Notes under the pieces: model-generated
The model's database searches: none
What the model was told of the DNA's origin: nothing
The model's input: only the letters and a program-made list of their open reading frames with translations
Program-made: the position numbers and the translations under genes
NCBI GenBank assembly: GCA_011391125.1
Contig: JAABRE010000042.1
Span: 1 to 45,621, forward strand
DNA length: 45,621 nt
Source: Synechococcales cyanobacterium S06
Lineage (GTDB): Bacteria > Cyanobacteriota > Cyanobacteriia > Cyanobacteriales > JAABRE01
Direction of reading: 5' to 3'
Shown here: one piece after another, positions 9,002 to 17,343 of the stretch
How positions within the stretch are numbered: position 1 is the stretch's first letter
How the letters are laid out: each line of letters begins with the position of its first letter

Positions 9002-9289
9002 ATGGATATACGTCAATTTCGTAAAATACATCGCACCCTTGCGCCAATTTTATTTTTACCTTTTTTTATTACGGCAATAACAGGAATAATCTATAGATTA
9101 GCTGGAAGTTGGTTTGGAGTAGAAAAGGAAGCGCGGGAATTTCTCATGGTAATTCATCAAGGAGAATATTTAGGCGAGCAATTAAAACCTATCTATGTAT
9201 TTTTAAATGGTTTAGGTTTAATTGGGATGTTAGTAAGTGGAATTGTCATGACAGGTATCTTTAAAAAACGTCCTCAAAATTCCGATTAG
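9002..9289 (+). CDS. Small PepSY-associated membrane protein
   Basis: This 95-residue protein starts MDIRQFRKIHRTLAPILFLPFFITAITGIIYRL, resembling the N-terminal membrane helix of PepSY-associated TM proteins (R..H...A....P.....TG..Y). A second helix, NGLGLIGMLVSGIVMTGIF, ends the protein, with about 30 extracytoplasmic residues between (HQGEYLGEQLKPIYVF). Similar small proteins sit beside cyanobacterial metal- or redox-responsive two-component genes. Function is unknown. It lies 115 bases after the kinase and 46 bases before the rubrerythrin gene, so a four-gene unit is likely. Confidence 0.75.
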   Translation: MDIRQFRKIHRTLAPILFLPFFITAITGIIYRLAGSWFGVEKEAREFLMVIHQGEYLGEQLKPIYVFLNGLGLIGMLVSGIVMTGIFKKRPQNSD

Positions 9290-9335
9290 CTAATAATTTA
9301 TTCACTAAAATTAACTACTTTTGTCACTATTAAAA

Positions 9336-10150
9336 ATGAAAAACTTTAACTTTTCTCAAGCAAAAACTCCCCTCATTTTAGCCTCAGTAATTAGTCTTTT
9401 TACCCTGGTAGGTTATGCTACTTTGTCTCCATCAGCAATGGCAATTAAAAACACTACGGAAATAGCAGCTAATACTGATAAAAATGCAACTACTCTTAAG
9501 AATCTTCAAGCAGCTTATAATGGAGAATCTAACGCCAATGTCCGTTATTTAGCATTTGCTAAAAAAGCAGATCAAGAGGGTTATAAAAAAGTAGCAACTC
9601 TCTTTCGCGCAGCTGCTTTAGCCGAACAAATTCACCGCGATAATCATGCTGCTGTGATTACTCAAATGGGGAGTACTCCAACCGATAAAATTGAAACTCC
9701 CGAAGTAAAATCCACCTCAGAAAACCTCAAAGCAGCCATTGAGGGGGAATCCTACGAAAGAGATACCATGTATCCTGAATTTATCGCTCAAGCTAAATCC
9801 GTTGGCAATTTGGAAGCCATTCGTACCTTGACTTTTGCCGAAGAAGCTGAAGCAGGACACGCATCGTATTATACAGAAGCTCTCAATAATTTGGAACAGT
9901 GGAAAGTTGGTATTAGACCTCTTGCGAAAGTATGAAAAATGGTCATTATGAGCGGCAGCGAAGAATCTCCGAGATACTTCGCTACACTGTGTTTCGCTCA
10001 GTATGACAAAAAAATCTAATTATGTTTCGCAAGAGGTCTAATGTTGCGTTTTATGTGTGTCCTGAATGTGGTTTAACTACTGATCAGCTTGCTTTTGAAA
10101 ATTGTCCTGAATGTGGTGAACCTAAAGACGAATTTCAAAAGGTAATTTAG
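9336..10150 (+). pseudogene. Exported rubrerythrin with its rubredoxin domain severed
   Basis: ATG 9336 begins a signal peptide (KTPLILASVISLFTLVGYA, processing near AMA), followed by a ferritin-like domain with both EAxE/H di-iron helices: NGESNANVRYLAFAKKA, AALAEQIHRDNH, EGESYERDTMYPEFI, FAEEAEAGHASYY. The frame stops at 9935 inside a 123-bp inserted element. After the element, at 10041-10150, the missing rubredoxin-like domain follows: FYVCPECGLTT...NCPECGEP, with two CxxC pairs, ending EFQKVI. Excising the element with one TA restores WKVGINVAFYVCPECG in frame. The truncated 200-residue product keeps the di-iron domain but loses the FeS4 site that passes electrons to it. Confidence 0.88.
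9916..10038. mobile_element. MITE family B, copy 1 (in rubrerythrin)
   Basis: This is a 123-bp element with perfect 14-base terminal inverted repeats, GACCTCTTGCGAAA and TTTCGCAAGAGGTC, flanked by TA at 9914-9915 and 10039-10040. Related copies lie at 33599-33692 and 38095-38263. The interior contains TACTTCGCTACACTGTGTTT, a motif not found in the other two copies, so the interiors differ between copies. There is no coding capacity. Confidence 0.85.
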
Positions 10151-10186
10151 CCTTTTTGTCTCGTTATTTCCTTAAGGAGAGTTATG

Positions 10187-10251
10187 ATAAATCCGATTTT
10201 TAACTACCTAAAAATTATCACAATTCAACAAAGTAAACAAATCGGATTTAT
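10187..10251. repeat. AAATCCGATT-type inverted repeat
   Basis: The arms ATAAATCCGAT and ATCGGATTTAT enclose about 43 bases. The same arm type recurs at 5499-5522, 13641-13798 and 20049-20113. It lies between the broken rubrerythrin gene and the Rieske gene and could act as a transcript-end hairpin. Confidence 0.6.
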
Positions 10252-10321
10252 GTAATAATTAGGCTATTATTTTTACTCTCCTTTTTCGATAGTTTTTAGC
10301 AAAAATATTAAGGTCAATTTT

Positions 10322-10753
10322 ATGGAACGTCGTGAATTTTTGGGTTGGATAACAGTTGGTATGGTCGCTAGTTCTTTACCTATGGCGATCGCCGCAGTTG
10401 CGGAAAATGATCTTAGTTCAGAAGTGAAAGGTAACACAAGAGCTGATGGTTTTCAAACAGTAGGAACGGTAACAGAATTAAATCAAAAAGGTCAAATTCT
10501 TAATAAAAAATCTCCTGTCGGTAAAATTTTAGTCGTTCGTAATGCTAATAATACTTTATTAGCAGTTAATCCCACTTGTTCCCATGACGGTTGTACCGTT
10601 AAATGGAGTCAAGGTGATAGTAAATATCTTTGTCCTTGTCATAGTGCTGAATTTAACACCCAAGGACAAGTTTTAAAAGGACCGCCGAAAAAACCATTAA
10701 AATTATATCAAGCAAAAATTGAAGGTAATTCAGTGTTAGTTAAAGCTGTTTAA
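10322..10753 (+). CDS. Exported Rieske [2Fe-2S] protein (PetC3-like)
   Basis: This 143-residue protein starts MERREFLGWITVGMVASSLP, a twin-arginine-like export signal, and has the two Rieske cluster motifs CSHDGC and CPCHSAEF, giving two Cys and two His ligands. It is shorter than b6f Rieske proteins (about 175) and resembles the short PetC3 type reported from cyanobacterial plasma membranes. The second box reads CPCHSAEF where b6f proteins have CPCHGS, another sign that it is not a standard b6f subunit. It follows a redox-related block and precedes a nitroreductase by 131 bases. Confidence 0.85.
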   Translation: MERREFLGWITVGMVASSLPMAIAAVAENDLSSEVKGNTRADGFQTVGTVTELNQKGQILNKKSPVGKILVVRNANNTLLAVNPTCSHDGCTVKWSQGDSKYLCPCHSAEFNTQGQVLKGPPKKPLKLYQAKIEGNSVLVKAV

Positions 10754-10884
10754 TTATCTTAATTAATAATTTTTAACAAACACCTAATTAAATATTATAA
10801 ATGTTTGTTAAAAACTTAAATAAGAATTTTTAACAAACATAATTTATGATAGTTATTAATACTCATTAATAACTAACAGGAATT

Positions 10885-11487
10885 ATGGACGCACTTGAGG
10901 CAATTAAACAAAGAAGATCGGTTAAATATTATGATGCTTCCCATCAAATGACGGAAGAAGAAATCAGACTATTGCTAGAACACGCCATGTTGTCGCCAAC
11001 TTCCTTTAATCAGCAAAATTGGCGTTTTGTGGTGGTTTCCGAGACTGAAATTAAACAGCAACTTAGAGCAGCATCTTGGAATCAAGCTCAAGTTAGCGAT
11101 GCTTCCATCGTCATTATTGTCTGTGCAGACTTAAAATGTTGGGCGAAACATCCAGAACGTTACTGGAAAAATGCTCCCGAAGAAGTCCGTAATGCAATTG
11201 TACCAATGATTCCCAGTTTTTATGATGGTAAAGATCAATTGCAACGAGATGAAGCAATGCGCTCCTGTGGAATTGCTGCCCAAACCTTGATGATTGCAGC
11301 GAAAGCCATGGGTTATGATAGTTGTCCCATGATTGGTTTTGACCCCAATGCCGTGGCTAATATTATCAACTTGCCTGAAGATCATGTTATTGGAATGATG
11401 TTGCCCATTGGTAAACCTGTCAAACCCGCAGGTGATCGTGCAGGTCAACTTGATTATAATGAAGTGGTAATTAGGGATAAATTTTAA
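10885..11487 (+). CDS. Nitroreductase-family flavoprotein
   Basis: This 200-residue protein has the family N-terminus KQRRSVKYYDASHQMTEEE (FMN phosphate-binding Arg pair), then SPTSFNQQNWRFVVV, the central CGIAAQTLMIAAKAMGYDSCPM and a C-terminal VIGMMLPIGKP. Length and spacing fit one-domain NfsB/YdjA-like enzymes, which act as FMN homodimers and reduce nitro compounds or quinones with NAD(P)H. The natural substrate cannot be told. A good terminator follows 22 bases after the stop. Confidence 0.9.
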   Translation: MDALEAIKQRRSVKYYDASHQMTEEEIRLLLEHAMLSPTSFNQQNWRFVVVSETEIKQQLRAASWNQAQVSDASIVIIVCADLKCWAKHPERYWKNAPEEVRNAIVPMIPSFYDGKDQLQRDEAMRSCGIAAQTLMIAAKAMGYDSCPMIGFDPNAVANIINLPEDHVIGMMLPIGKPVKPAGDRAGQLDYNEVVIRDKF

Positions 11488-11508
11488 TTAATCATCAAAA
11501 TAAATTTG

Positions 11509-11531
11509 AGTCGGTTTAAGCCGACTTTTTT
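11509..11531. terminator. Terminator between convergent genes
   Basis: AGTCGG and CCGACT flank a 6-base loop and are followed by a run of T. It lies between the nitroreductase stop (11487) and the stop of the convergent small gene (11541), so it may serve both. Confidence 0.75.
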
Positions 11532-11540
11532 ATTAATAAA

Positions 11541-11807
11541 TTACTTATTTTGGGGAAATAATTTAATTAATTCTGTGGGAGGGACATAAACACAACTATT
11601 AATATTTTCCTCGTAAATAGTTACATAATCTGTTACTTTTAAAGGACAAGGCATTTGCTTATATTCTTTAACTACAAATTGTTTTTCATTATTAAAAATA
11701 ATCTGCTCTCCAGCAACTTTGGGAATATTTCCTCCTTCTGAGGACGTTGGTCCGACTAAAAACAATAAAGAGGAAATTAATTGTATTAAACTTGAAGTTA
11801 CTTCCAT
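11541..11807 (-). CDS. Small hypothetical protein
   Basis: This 88-residue protein begins with a hydrophobic segment, VTSSLIQLISSLLFLVGPTSS, that could be an uncleaved anchor or a signal peptide. Two Cys (MPCPLK, INSCVYVPP) lie in the C-terminal half and could form a disulfide outside the cytoplasm. I do not recognise a family. Coding is supported by the compact convergent arrangement with a shared terminator. Confidence 0.45.
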   Translation of the reverse strand: MEVTSSLIQLISSLLFLVGPTSSEGGNIPKVAGEQIIFNNEKQFVVKEYKQMPCPLKVTDYVTIYEENINSCVYVPPTELIKLFPQNK

Positions 11808-11841
11808 GGTGATAAATTAAGGTATTTTTAATTATTATATA

Positions 11842-11936
11842 GCAATCCTAAATAGGTTGTAAAAAATTGTTTTCACTAACCTTTTACTGTAGAGATGTAG
11901 CAGGCTACGTCTGGCTTACAATTTCAAGAGGATTGC
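11842..11936. mobile_element. MITE-like element, family C
   Basis: This is a 95-bp core with ends GCAATCCT and AGGATTGC, each flanked by TATA/TA, in the gap 11808-12151. The interior is non-coding. Only this copy was found in the window. The rest of the gap is AT-rich with no gene visible. Confidence 0.6.
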
Positions 11937-12151
11937 TATAATCTAAGTGTTAATCAGGATTTTAAAATATCTTAAATAAGCTCCTTAAATTCGCCTTAAT
12001 TTGCTTAAATAAGTTTTAGTTTAGGTTGTACAGTAACAAACTTTTGAAATCAAAAAGTTTAAGCTACTTGTTACAAATTACTTGTGAATTTTCAAGTTAT
12101 AATAATCAAAATTAAGCTAATTTTTCGGTGGGAAAAACCCACCAAATTAAC

Positions 12152-13240
12152 CTAACTTAAAACAGGATGAAAATAGAAAGCTAAACCTAAAATTAGATAA
12201 GTAGCTAACAACAAACCTCCTTCTAACCAATTAGAATTACCATCAGAACTGATAGAATTTGCAATCAAAACAGCCACCATAACCGCTACCAATTCAAAGG
12301 GATTAAAGTTTAAATCCATTGGTTGGCCAATAATCCAGCCTGCAATTACTAATACTGGAGCTACAAATAAAGCTATTTGTAAACTCGAACCAACTGCCAC
12401 AGATACAGATAGATCCATCTTATTTTTAAGTGCTACTGTAACTGCGGTGGCGTGTTCAGCAGCATTACCAATAATCGGCAATAAAATAACACCAGTAAAT
12501 AAGGAACTCAACCCTAATTCTTCCGTCGCAACTTCCAAAGATTCTACTAATAATTCCGATTCAAAAGCTACGACTAAAGTAACAATTAATAAAATCATTA
12601 CCCAAAACCATAAATTCGGTTTTTCTATTGGTGTTTCCTCATTATCATCATCTAATTCTGCTACCCCCACATCATACAAATAAGAGTGAGTTTTCATCGA
12701 AAATAATAGAGTTAAACCATAGACAATTATTAACACAATTGCCACGGCGATCGATAAGGTTTGTAACGTCGTTTCACTGATACCAGTAGATGTATATTGT
12801 ACCGCAGTTGGTATGAGAATGGCGATCACAGCTAAATTCATGGAAGAAGCATTTAAACGGGCAGCCATTGGTTGAAAATCTTGCTCTTTATAGCGTAATC
12901 CACCGAGGAACATAGCAAAACCCATTACTAACAGTAAGTTACTGATAATTGAGCCAGTAATTGTCGCTTTTACCACGTCAATTAAGCCACTTTTCAAAGC
13001 AATAAAAGCAAGAATTAATTCGGTAGCATTGCCGAAAGTTGCATTCAATAAACCGCCCAAATTAGGACCAACAACTACGGCAATTTCTTCCGTTGCTTCC
13101 CCCATAAATGCCGCTAGTGGAATAATTCCTACACCTGCAGTAATAAAAACTATTGACTCTCCCCACTGCAAAAAATGTGCTGCAATAGAAATCGGGATAA
13201 AGATTAAGAGAATGGAAAGAATCGTATTTTTGTTGAACAT
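12152..13240 (-). CDS. cax: Ca2+/H+ antiporter
   Basis: This 362-residue inner-membrane protein has about 11 predicted helices and the two alpha-repeat signatures of the CaCA superfamily: GNLGGLLNATFGNATELILAF (first half, seen as GNATELI) and IGNAAEHATAVTVALKNKMDLS (second half, seen as GNAAEH), each with its essential acidic residue. An acidic loop, AELDDDNEETPIEKP, separates the halves. It matches cyanobacterial CAX exchangers that export Ca2+ in return for protons and matter in salt and alkaline stress. It is monocistronic, ending 215 bases from family C and starting about 100 bases from the divergent Dabb gene. Confidence 0.93.
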   Translation of the reverse strand: MFNKNTILSILLIFIPISIAAHFLQWGESIVFITAGVGIIPLAAFMGEATEEIAVVVGPNLGGLLNATFGNATELILAFIALKSGLIDVVKATITGSIISNLLLVMGFAMFLGGLRYKEQDFQPMAARLNASSMNLAVIAILIPTAVQYTSTGISETTLQTLSIAVAIVLIIVYGLTLLFSMKTHSYLYDVGVAELDDDNEETPIEKPNLWFWVMILLIVTLVVAFESELLVESLEVATEELGLSSLFTGVILLPIIGNAAEHATAVTVALKNKMDLSVSVAVGSSLQIALFVAPVLVIAGWIIGQPMDLNFNPFELVAVMVAVLIANSISSDGNSNWLEGGLLLATYLILGLAFYFHPVLS

Positions 13241-13339
13241 ATTTTAACCAATAACTATCTTTAGTTTACAATAACATTAATTATTTAGCACACAATTATT
13301 ATAAAATTATTACAATTGTTTATTACTGGATTTCAAATA

Positions 13340-13633
13340 ATGATTGAACATATCGTTTTATTTAAGTGGAAAACCGAAGCTACCAGCGAACAAATTAACG
13401 CTGCAATTGAGAATCTTCGGGGTTTAAAAGATAAAATTCCTGGGATAATTGATTTGTCCTGTGGGGATAATTTTGGCGATCGCAGCCAAGGTTTTCAACA
13501 TGGTTTAGTAGTAAGATTTGACAATAAAGCGGCCCTTGATGCTTATCAGACCAATCATTTTCACCAAGAGGTTGTCGTAAATTTGATCAGACCAATTTTA
13601 GCGGATATTCTTGCGGTTGATTACGAGATTTAA
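13340..13633 (+). CDS. Dabb-family (stress-responsive alpha/beta barrel) protein
   Basis: This 97-residue protein has MIEHIVLFKWKTEATSEQINAAI, the usual I.H.VLF.WK.....Q start of dimeric ferredoxin-like Dabb proteins, and the C-terminal YQTNHFHQEVV. ATG 13340 is chosen because the family normally begins two residues before HIVLF; a TTG at 13316 would add a non-family tail. Members form barrel-shaped dimers and range from stress proteins to cyclases; the role here is unknown. It is divergent from cax. Confidence 0.85.
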   Translation: MIEHIVLFKWKTEATSEQINAAIENLRGLKDKIPGIIDLSCGDNFGDRSQGFQHGLVVRFDNKAALDAYQTNHFHQEVVVNLIRPILADILAVDYEI

Positions 13634-13640
13634 CTTTTAT

Positions 13641-13798
13641 GATCTTGAGAAATCCGATTTTTTAAATTTATTTGAATTGTGATAATTTATATTTAGTTAA
13701 AAATCGGATTTCTGATCGCATTTCTGATCTTGAGAAATCCGATTTTTTAAATTTATTTGAATTGTGATAATTTATATTTAGTTAAAAATCGGATTTCT
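13641..13798. repeat. Tandem duplication of an inverted-repeat unit
   Basis: A 73-base unit beginning GATCTTGAGAAATCCGATTT and ending AAAAATCGGATTTCT occurs twice with a period of 85 bases, with no differences that I can see. Each unit is itself an inverted repeat of the AAATCCGATTTTT family. It follows the Dabb stop directly and could terminate transcripts from both sides. Confidence 0.85.
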
Positions 13799-13808
13799 TA
13801 CATCTTAC

Positions 13809-14198
13809 TTAATAAAAATATTTAATCCAATTATTTTTTAAGGCAAAATCTAGACTATAACGGGTTACTAAAAAACAAAATATATTCCCTATTCCTAATA
13901 TCATTATCGTAAAAATATCATCAAAATTAAATTCAATTCCGAAAGTTCTAATAATAGCAAATGCAAAAACTGCGCCATCTTTTAAATGAGGATTTTCGTC
14001 GTTTTTAATAATATAACGGTAAGTTACAGCAAACAAAAATCCTGTAGTTAGGGAAATAATTAGGTTAAAAATATTAATTTCACCGCTTAAATTATGGGAT
14101 AAAATATTAATTATTTTCACTAAAAAATAGGCAATACTAAACACAACTGCGCCTAAAATTCCTGTTTTAATTGATGCTTTTCTTTCCTGTATTAACAC
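13809..14198 (-). CDS. Small four-helix membrane protein, unknown
   Basis: This 129-residue protein is read from GTG 14198 (no nearer ATG). Four hydrophobic segments are visible: GAVVFSIAYFLVKIINIL, IFNLIISLTTGFLFAVTYRY, GAVFAFAIIRTFGIEF and IFTIMILGIGNIFCFLVTRY. Small conserved cyanobacterial membrane proteins of this size exist but I cannot name a family. It may be cotranscribed with nothing: a repeat separates it from the VanX-like gene upstream. Confidence 0.6.
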   Translation of the reverse strand: MLIQERKASIKTGILGAVVFSIAYFLVKIINILSHNLSGEINIFNLIISLTTGFLFAVTYRYIIKNDENPHLKDGAVFAFAIIRTFGIEFNFDDIFTIMILGIGNIFCFLVTRYSLDFALKNNWIKYFY

Positions 14199-14249
14199 GT
14201 TTTTTAATATTAATTACTAAAATACAAAGGAAAATTATAGCATAACTCG

Positions 14250-14318
14250 TAGGGTGCGTTAATGATAATGTAACGCACCCTTTTGGTGCGTTACGCCGTT
14301 GGCTAACACACCCTACCA
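14250..14318. repeat. GTAGGGTGCG palindromic repeat
   Basis: GTAGGGTGCGTT...AACGCACCC is followed by a second inverted half ending ACACACCCTAC. Related repeats occur at about 15018-15080 and 17819-17880. This copy runs into the end of the dipeptidase gene and supplies its stop codon. Confidence 0.6.
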
Positions 14319-14992
14319 TAACGGGCGCTTGTCTGATTAGAGAGCCAAGCCCAAAGTTGATCACCCTGTGAAAAGTGCCACCATTCATTAGGATGACGCA
14401 AAAATCCCGCATATTCCATGACCTGATTTAATAAAACGCGATTCTCGTGGTAAATTTTTTCGTTTAAATTATTAGTATTTGCGTAAAAATTAGGATAAGA
14501 AATCTCTGAAACTTCATCTATTTCTCCTCCCATATTAACAATTCTTCCCTGATTATTAACCAAGCAAACATCAATGGCTGCACCGGTAGAATGGGGAGGA
14601 GGAGTATTCGGATTATCGCTAGGAATTGCCCAGAATTTATAGACTTCATCCCATATTTTCTGCTTAGTTTCTAAGGATAATGTGTCTAATTTTAAGCCCT
14701 TTTCAGTTAGCAATAAATCAAAGGTATAATCTACCATAAATTGCTGTACTTGTAGCGGTCTATAAGCGTCAAAAACCTTAATTTTCCAACCTTTTTTAAG
14801 GGTATCTAAATAATTTTGTGCTTTAATTAACGCTTCTAAAACACCCTGACGTAAAAAATAGGGTGATTTATCCCCGTAATTTGCTCCTAATTTTTCATAA
14901 GGTGGGGGAGTTTCGACGCTAAATTTATCTAAGGGAATTGCGATTAAAGGTTCGCCACATTCTTGAATTAATATTTGTTGATAGGGTTTCAT
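14303..14992 (-). CDS. D-alanyl-D-alanine dipeptidase (VanX-like, M15D)
   Basis: This 229-residue protein carries the Zn2+ ligand motif SxHxxGxAxD as HSTGAAIDVCL, the third ligand in EWWHFSQGDQLWAW, and the Arg of FDAYRPLQVQQF, all diagnostic of VanX/DdpX-type M15D dipeptidases. These cleave D-Ala-D-Ala. In an organism without vancomycin resistance genes the role is probably cell-wall turnover or nutrient scavenging. There is no signal peptide, so it is cytoplasmic. The last residues (RYGRVC) read into a dispersed GTAGGGTG repeat, so the native C-terminus has probably been replaced by repeat-encoded codons. Confidence 0.9.
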   Translation of the reverse strand: MKPYQQILIQECGEPLIAIPLDKFSVETPPPYEKLGANYGDKSPYFLRQGVLEALIKAQNYLDTLKKGWKIKVFDAYRPLQVQQFMVDYTFDLLLTEKGLKLDTLSLETKQKIWDEVYKFWAIPSDNPNTPPPHSTGAAIDVCLVNNQGRIVNMGGEIDEVSEISYPNFYANTNNLNEKIYHENRVLLNQVMEYAGFLRHPNEWWHFSQGDQLWAWLSNQTSARYGRVC

Positions 14993-15387
14993 CTAAAATT
15001 ATAAATTAAATAGACTGTAGGGTGCGTCACATTTTCCAGATAATTATTAAAACGATAAGTTATCGCAAGTGACGCACCTGGCAATTTTTTTTAGCATAAA
15101 AACTGATTTTTGTCAAAAATTTCTAATAAGAAAAAACCAGATTTCTCTGAGAAATCTGGTTTTTAAAAGATTTTTGAAACACGATAATTAAACCAAGATA
15201 AGATCACTCCCTCAAGTAGGATGTGTCACCTTAACTCGTAGATCGGGTGACGCACCCCACGATAAACTGGTATTTAGTCTGTCCACTCTACAAATAATTT
15301 TTTTGTAAATTTTTGTGACAATCGGCGTTTTGAAAAAAAACAAAATATAATTTAGAAATCAAATATAATTAATGAGGTTTTCTAATC
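14993..15387. repeat. Gene-free gap with palindromic repeats
   Basis: About 15018-15080 is a GTAGGGTGCGTCACATTT...AAGTGACGCACC repeat almost identical to one at 17819. Positions 15132-15164 form a 14-base perfect hairpin (AAAAACCAGATTTC and its complement) with T runs on both sides, a possible bidirectional terminator. About 15217-15260 has another ...GTGACGCACCCC sequence. The last 90 bases before the RTX gene are AT-rich and presumably hold its promoter. Confidence 0.5.
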
Positions 15388-17121
15388 ATGGCTACTATTA
15401 CTCTGAAAGTTAATACAACTATTGACCAAAATGACGGTAATAAAACTGATGGTTTATCTTTACGGGATGCTATTATTACCGCTAATTCTAACCCGAATAA
15501 TGATTATATTATTGAGTTACAAGGAGGTCAAATTTACTCTTTAACTCAGGAAGGAAGTAGCGAAAATAATGCTAAAACGGGGGATTTAGATATTAGAAAT
15601 GGGGCTAATGTTACTATTAAAAGTGTAAATGGTCAAGCAATTATTGATGGTTCTAATTTGTTATTTAGGGACCGCATTTTTCAGGTTTTAGATGGTGGTA
15701 ATTTAACTTTAGAAAATGTTAAAGTTTTTGGTGGTAAATCTACTGTAGGTGGTGGTATTCATAATGCAGGAAATCTTACTTTAGAAGGGGCGATCGTTTC
15801 TGATAATATGGCAGGTAATGGTGGTGGTTTATTTAATACTGGTACTTTAACTATTAATAATAGTAAATTTATTAGTAATACTGCTCTATTATGGAATACA
15901 GGAGGAGGAGGTTTATTTAATAAGGGTACAGCAACTTTAAATAATAATATTTTTACTGATAATATGGCTAATGAGAATGGAGGAGGTTTATTTAATAAGG
16001 GTGGTGAAATCACTTTAATTAATAATATTATTACTGGTAATTTTTCTAATAGGGAGGGTGGTGGTTTATCTAATTCTGATGGTAAAGCAACTTTAATTAA
16101 TAATACTATTAGTAATAATTCTGCTTCTGAGGGTAGTGGTTTATATAATGAGGCGACATTAACCTTAATTAATAATACTATTAGTAATAATGATGCGATA
16201 TATTCTGGTGGTGGTTTATATAATGATGGTAAAGCAACTTTAATTAATAATACCATTGTTAATAATGCTCTTGTTGATCCTTATCAGGATGAAGGAGGAG
16301 CAGGTATTTATAATGATTATGGTACAGTAAGTTTACAAAACAATATCATTGCTAATAATACAGATTCCGAGGGAATTAATAATAATTTATCGGGTGAATT
16401 TACAGGTAATGCTTATAATTTGATTGGTGATGTCACAAATGCAACTGGTACAGTGGGAACAGGTACTGATATGGTGGGAGTTGACCCCTTATTAACAGAA
16501 ATTCAAGATAATGGCGGCTCAATTTTAGGTTATCCTATTTTTAGTTATGCTCCCCTCCCCGGTAGTCCTGTTATTAATGCCGGTTCATCAGCGTTGCTTC
16601 CCCAAGATACCTACGATTTAGACCAAGATGGTAATATCAGTGAACCTTTCCCATTTGACCAACGAGGTTTTCAACGTATCGCCGGAAAAGTCGATATTGG
16701 AGCTGTCGAATATAACGCCACATATTTAGGAACAGCTCAAGATAACTTGTTTTATGGTTCACCCGTCGCCGATAATTTATTTGGTGGTGATGGCAACGAT
16801 CGCCTGTTCGGGAAAGATGGCAACGACAAGCTATATGGTGATGCAGGAAACGACATTTTAACCGGTGGTAACGGTAAAGATACCTTAACGGGGGGAGCAG
16901 GAAGCGATACTTTTGTCTTGGTTTCCTCTTCAGGTACAGATAGAATCACCGATTTTGAAGATGGAAGCGATAAATTGCAATTAACAGGGAAATTAACTTT
17001 TGGCAAGTTAGCCATCATTGATGTTGGCTCTGATACCCAAATTAAATTAGGTCAACAATTATTAGCAACTTTAATGGGGGTTGAATCTAGTTTAATTACG
17101 GCGACTGATTTTGTAGTTTAG
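15388..17121 (+). CDS. Secreted beta-helix protein with RTX C-terminus
   Basis: This 577-residue protein opens with a CSLREA-like segment (TTIDQNDGNKTDGLSLRDAI), then about 250 residues of right-handed parallel beta-helix repeats of the pattern GGGLFN.G..TL.NN.I..N, then a choice-of-anchor Q module (NLIGD...VDPLL...NGGS...GSPVINAGS...DQRGF...VDIGAVEY). The C-terminus has four RTX nonapeptides (GGDGNDRLFG, KDGNDKLYG, DAGNDILTG, GNGKDTLTG) and the GAGSDTFVL...RITDFEDGSDKL block. There is no N-terminal signal peptide, as expected for type I (RTX) export with a C-terminal signal. No type I exporter lies in the window. The role may be surface or extracellular adhesion, or a polysaccharide-active protein (inference). 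Confidence 0.88.
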   Translation: MATITLKVNTTIDQNDGNKTDGLSLRDAIITANSNPNNDYIIELQGGQIYSLTQEGSSENNAKTGDLDIRNGANVTIKSVNGQAIIDGSNLLFRDRIFQVLDGGNLTLENVKVFGGKSTVGGGIHNAGNLTLEGAIVSDNMAGNGGGLFNTGTLTINNSKFISNTALLWNTGGGGLFNKGTATLNNNIFTDNMANENGGGLFNKGGEITLINNIITGNFSNREGGGLSNSDGKATLINNTISNNSASEGSGLYNEATLTLINNTISNNDAIYSGGGLYNDGKATLINNTIVNNALVDPYQDEGGAGIYNDYGTVSLQNNIIANNTDSEGINNNLSGEFTGNAYNLIGDVTNATGTVGTGTDMVGVDPLLTEIQDNGGSILGYPIFSYAPLPGSPVINAGSSALLPQDTYDLDQDGNISEPFPFDQRGFQRIAGKVDIGAVEYNATYLGTAQDNLFYGSPVADNLFGGDGNDRLFGKDGNDKLYGDAGNDILTGGNGKDTLTGGAGSDTFVLVSSSGTDRITDFEDGSDKLQLTGKLTFGKLAIIDVGSDTQIKLGQQLLATLMGVESSLITATDFVV

Positions 17122-17343
17122 TCCAATTTATCTAGCATTTTTAAAGTGATGCACCGCAATTAATTGCCCATACTAACTTGACAATCCTCCCTAACGGGCG
17201 ATTTCCCTTTGTAGATGTTCCCTGCTCGCTTGATATATTTACCGCATTGTGCATTACTGGTAAATTAAGAAAAAAAATGGGAATAAATTTAAAATTTCCC
17301 AAATTTTTCTCAAAAAACTATTATGTAACAAGGAGTTTAGCTT

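Noticed and set aside
13641-13798. CRISPR array
   Set aside because: Only two units, each internally palindromic, and the 12-base spacer is too short.
15759-16256. Long open frame opposite the beta-helix gene
   Set aside because: It is an artefact of the GGTGGT/AATAAT-rich repeats; the plus-strand reading has clear beta-helix and RTX motifs.
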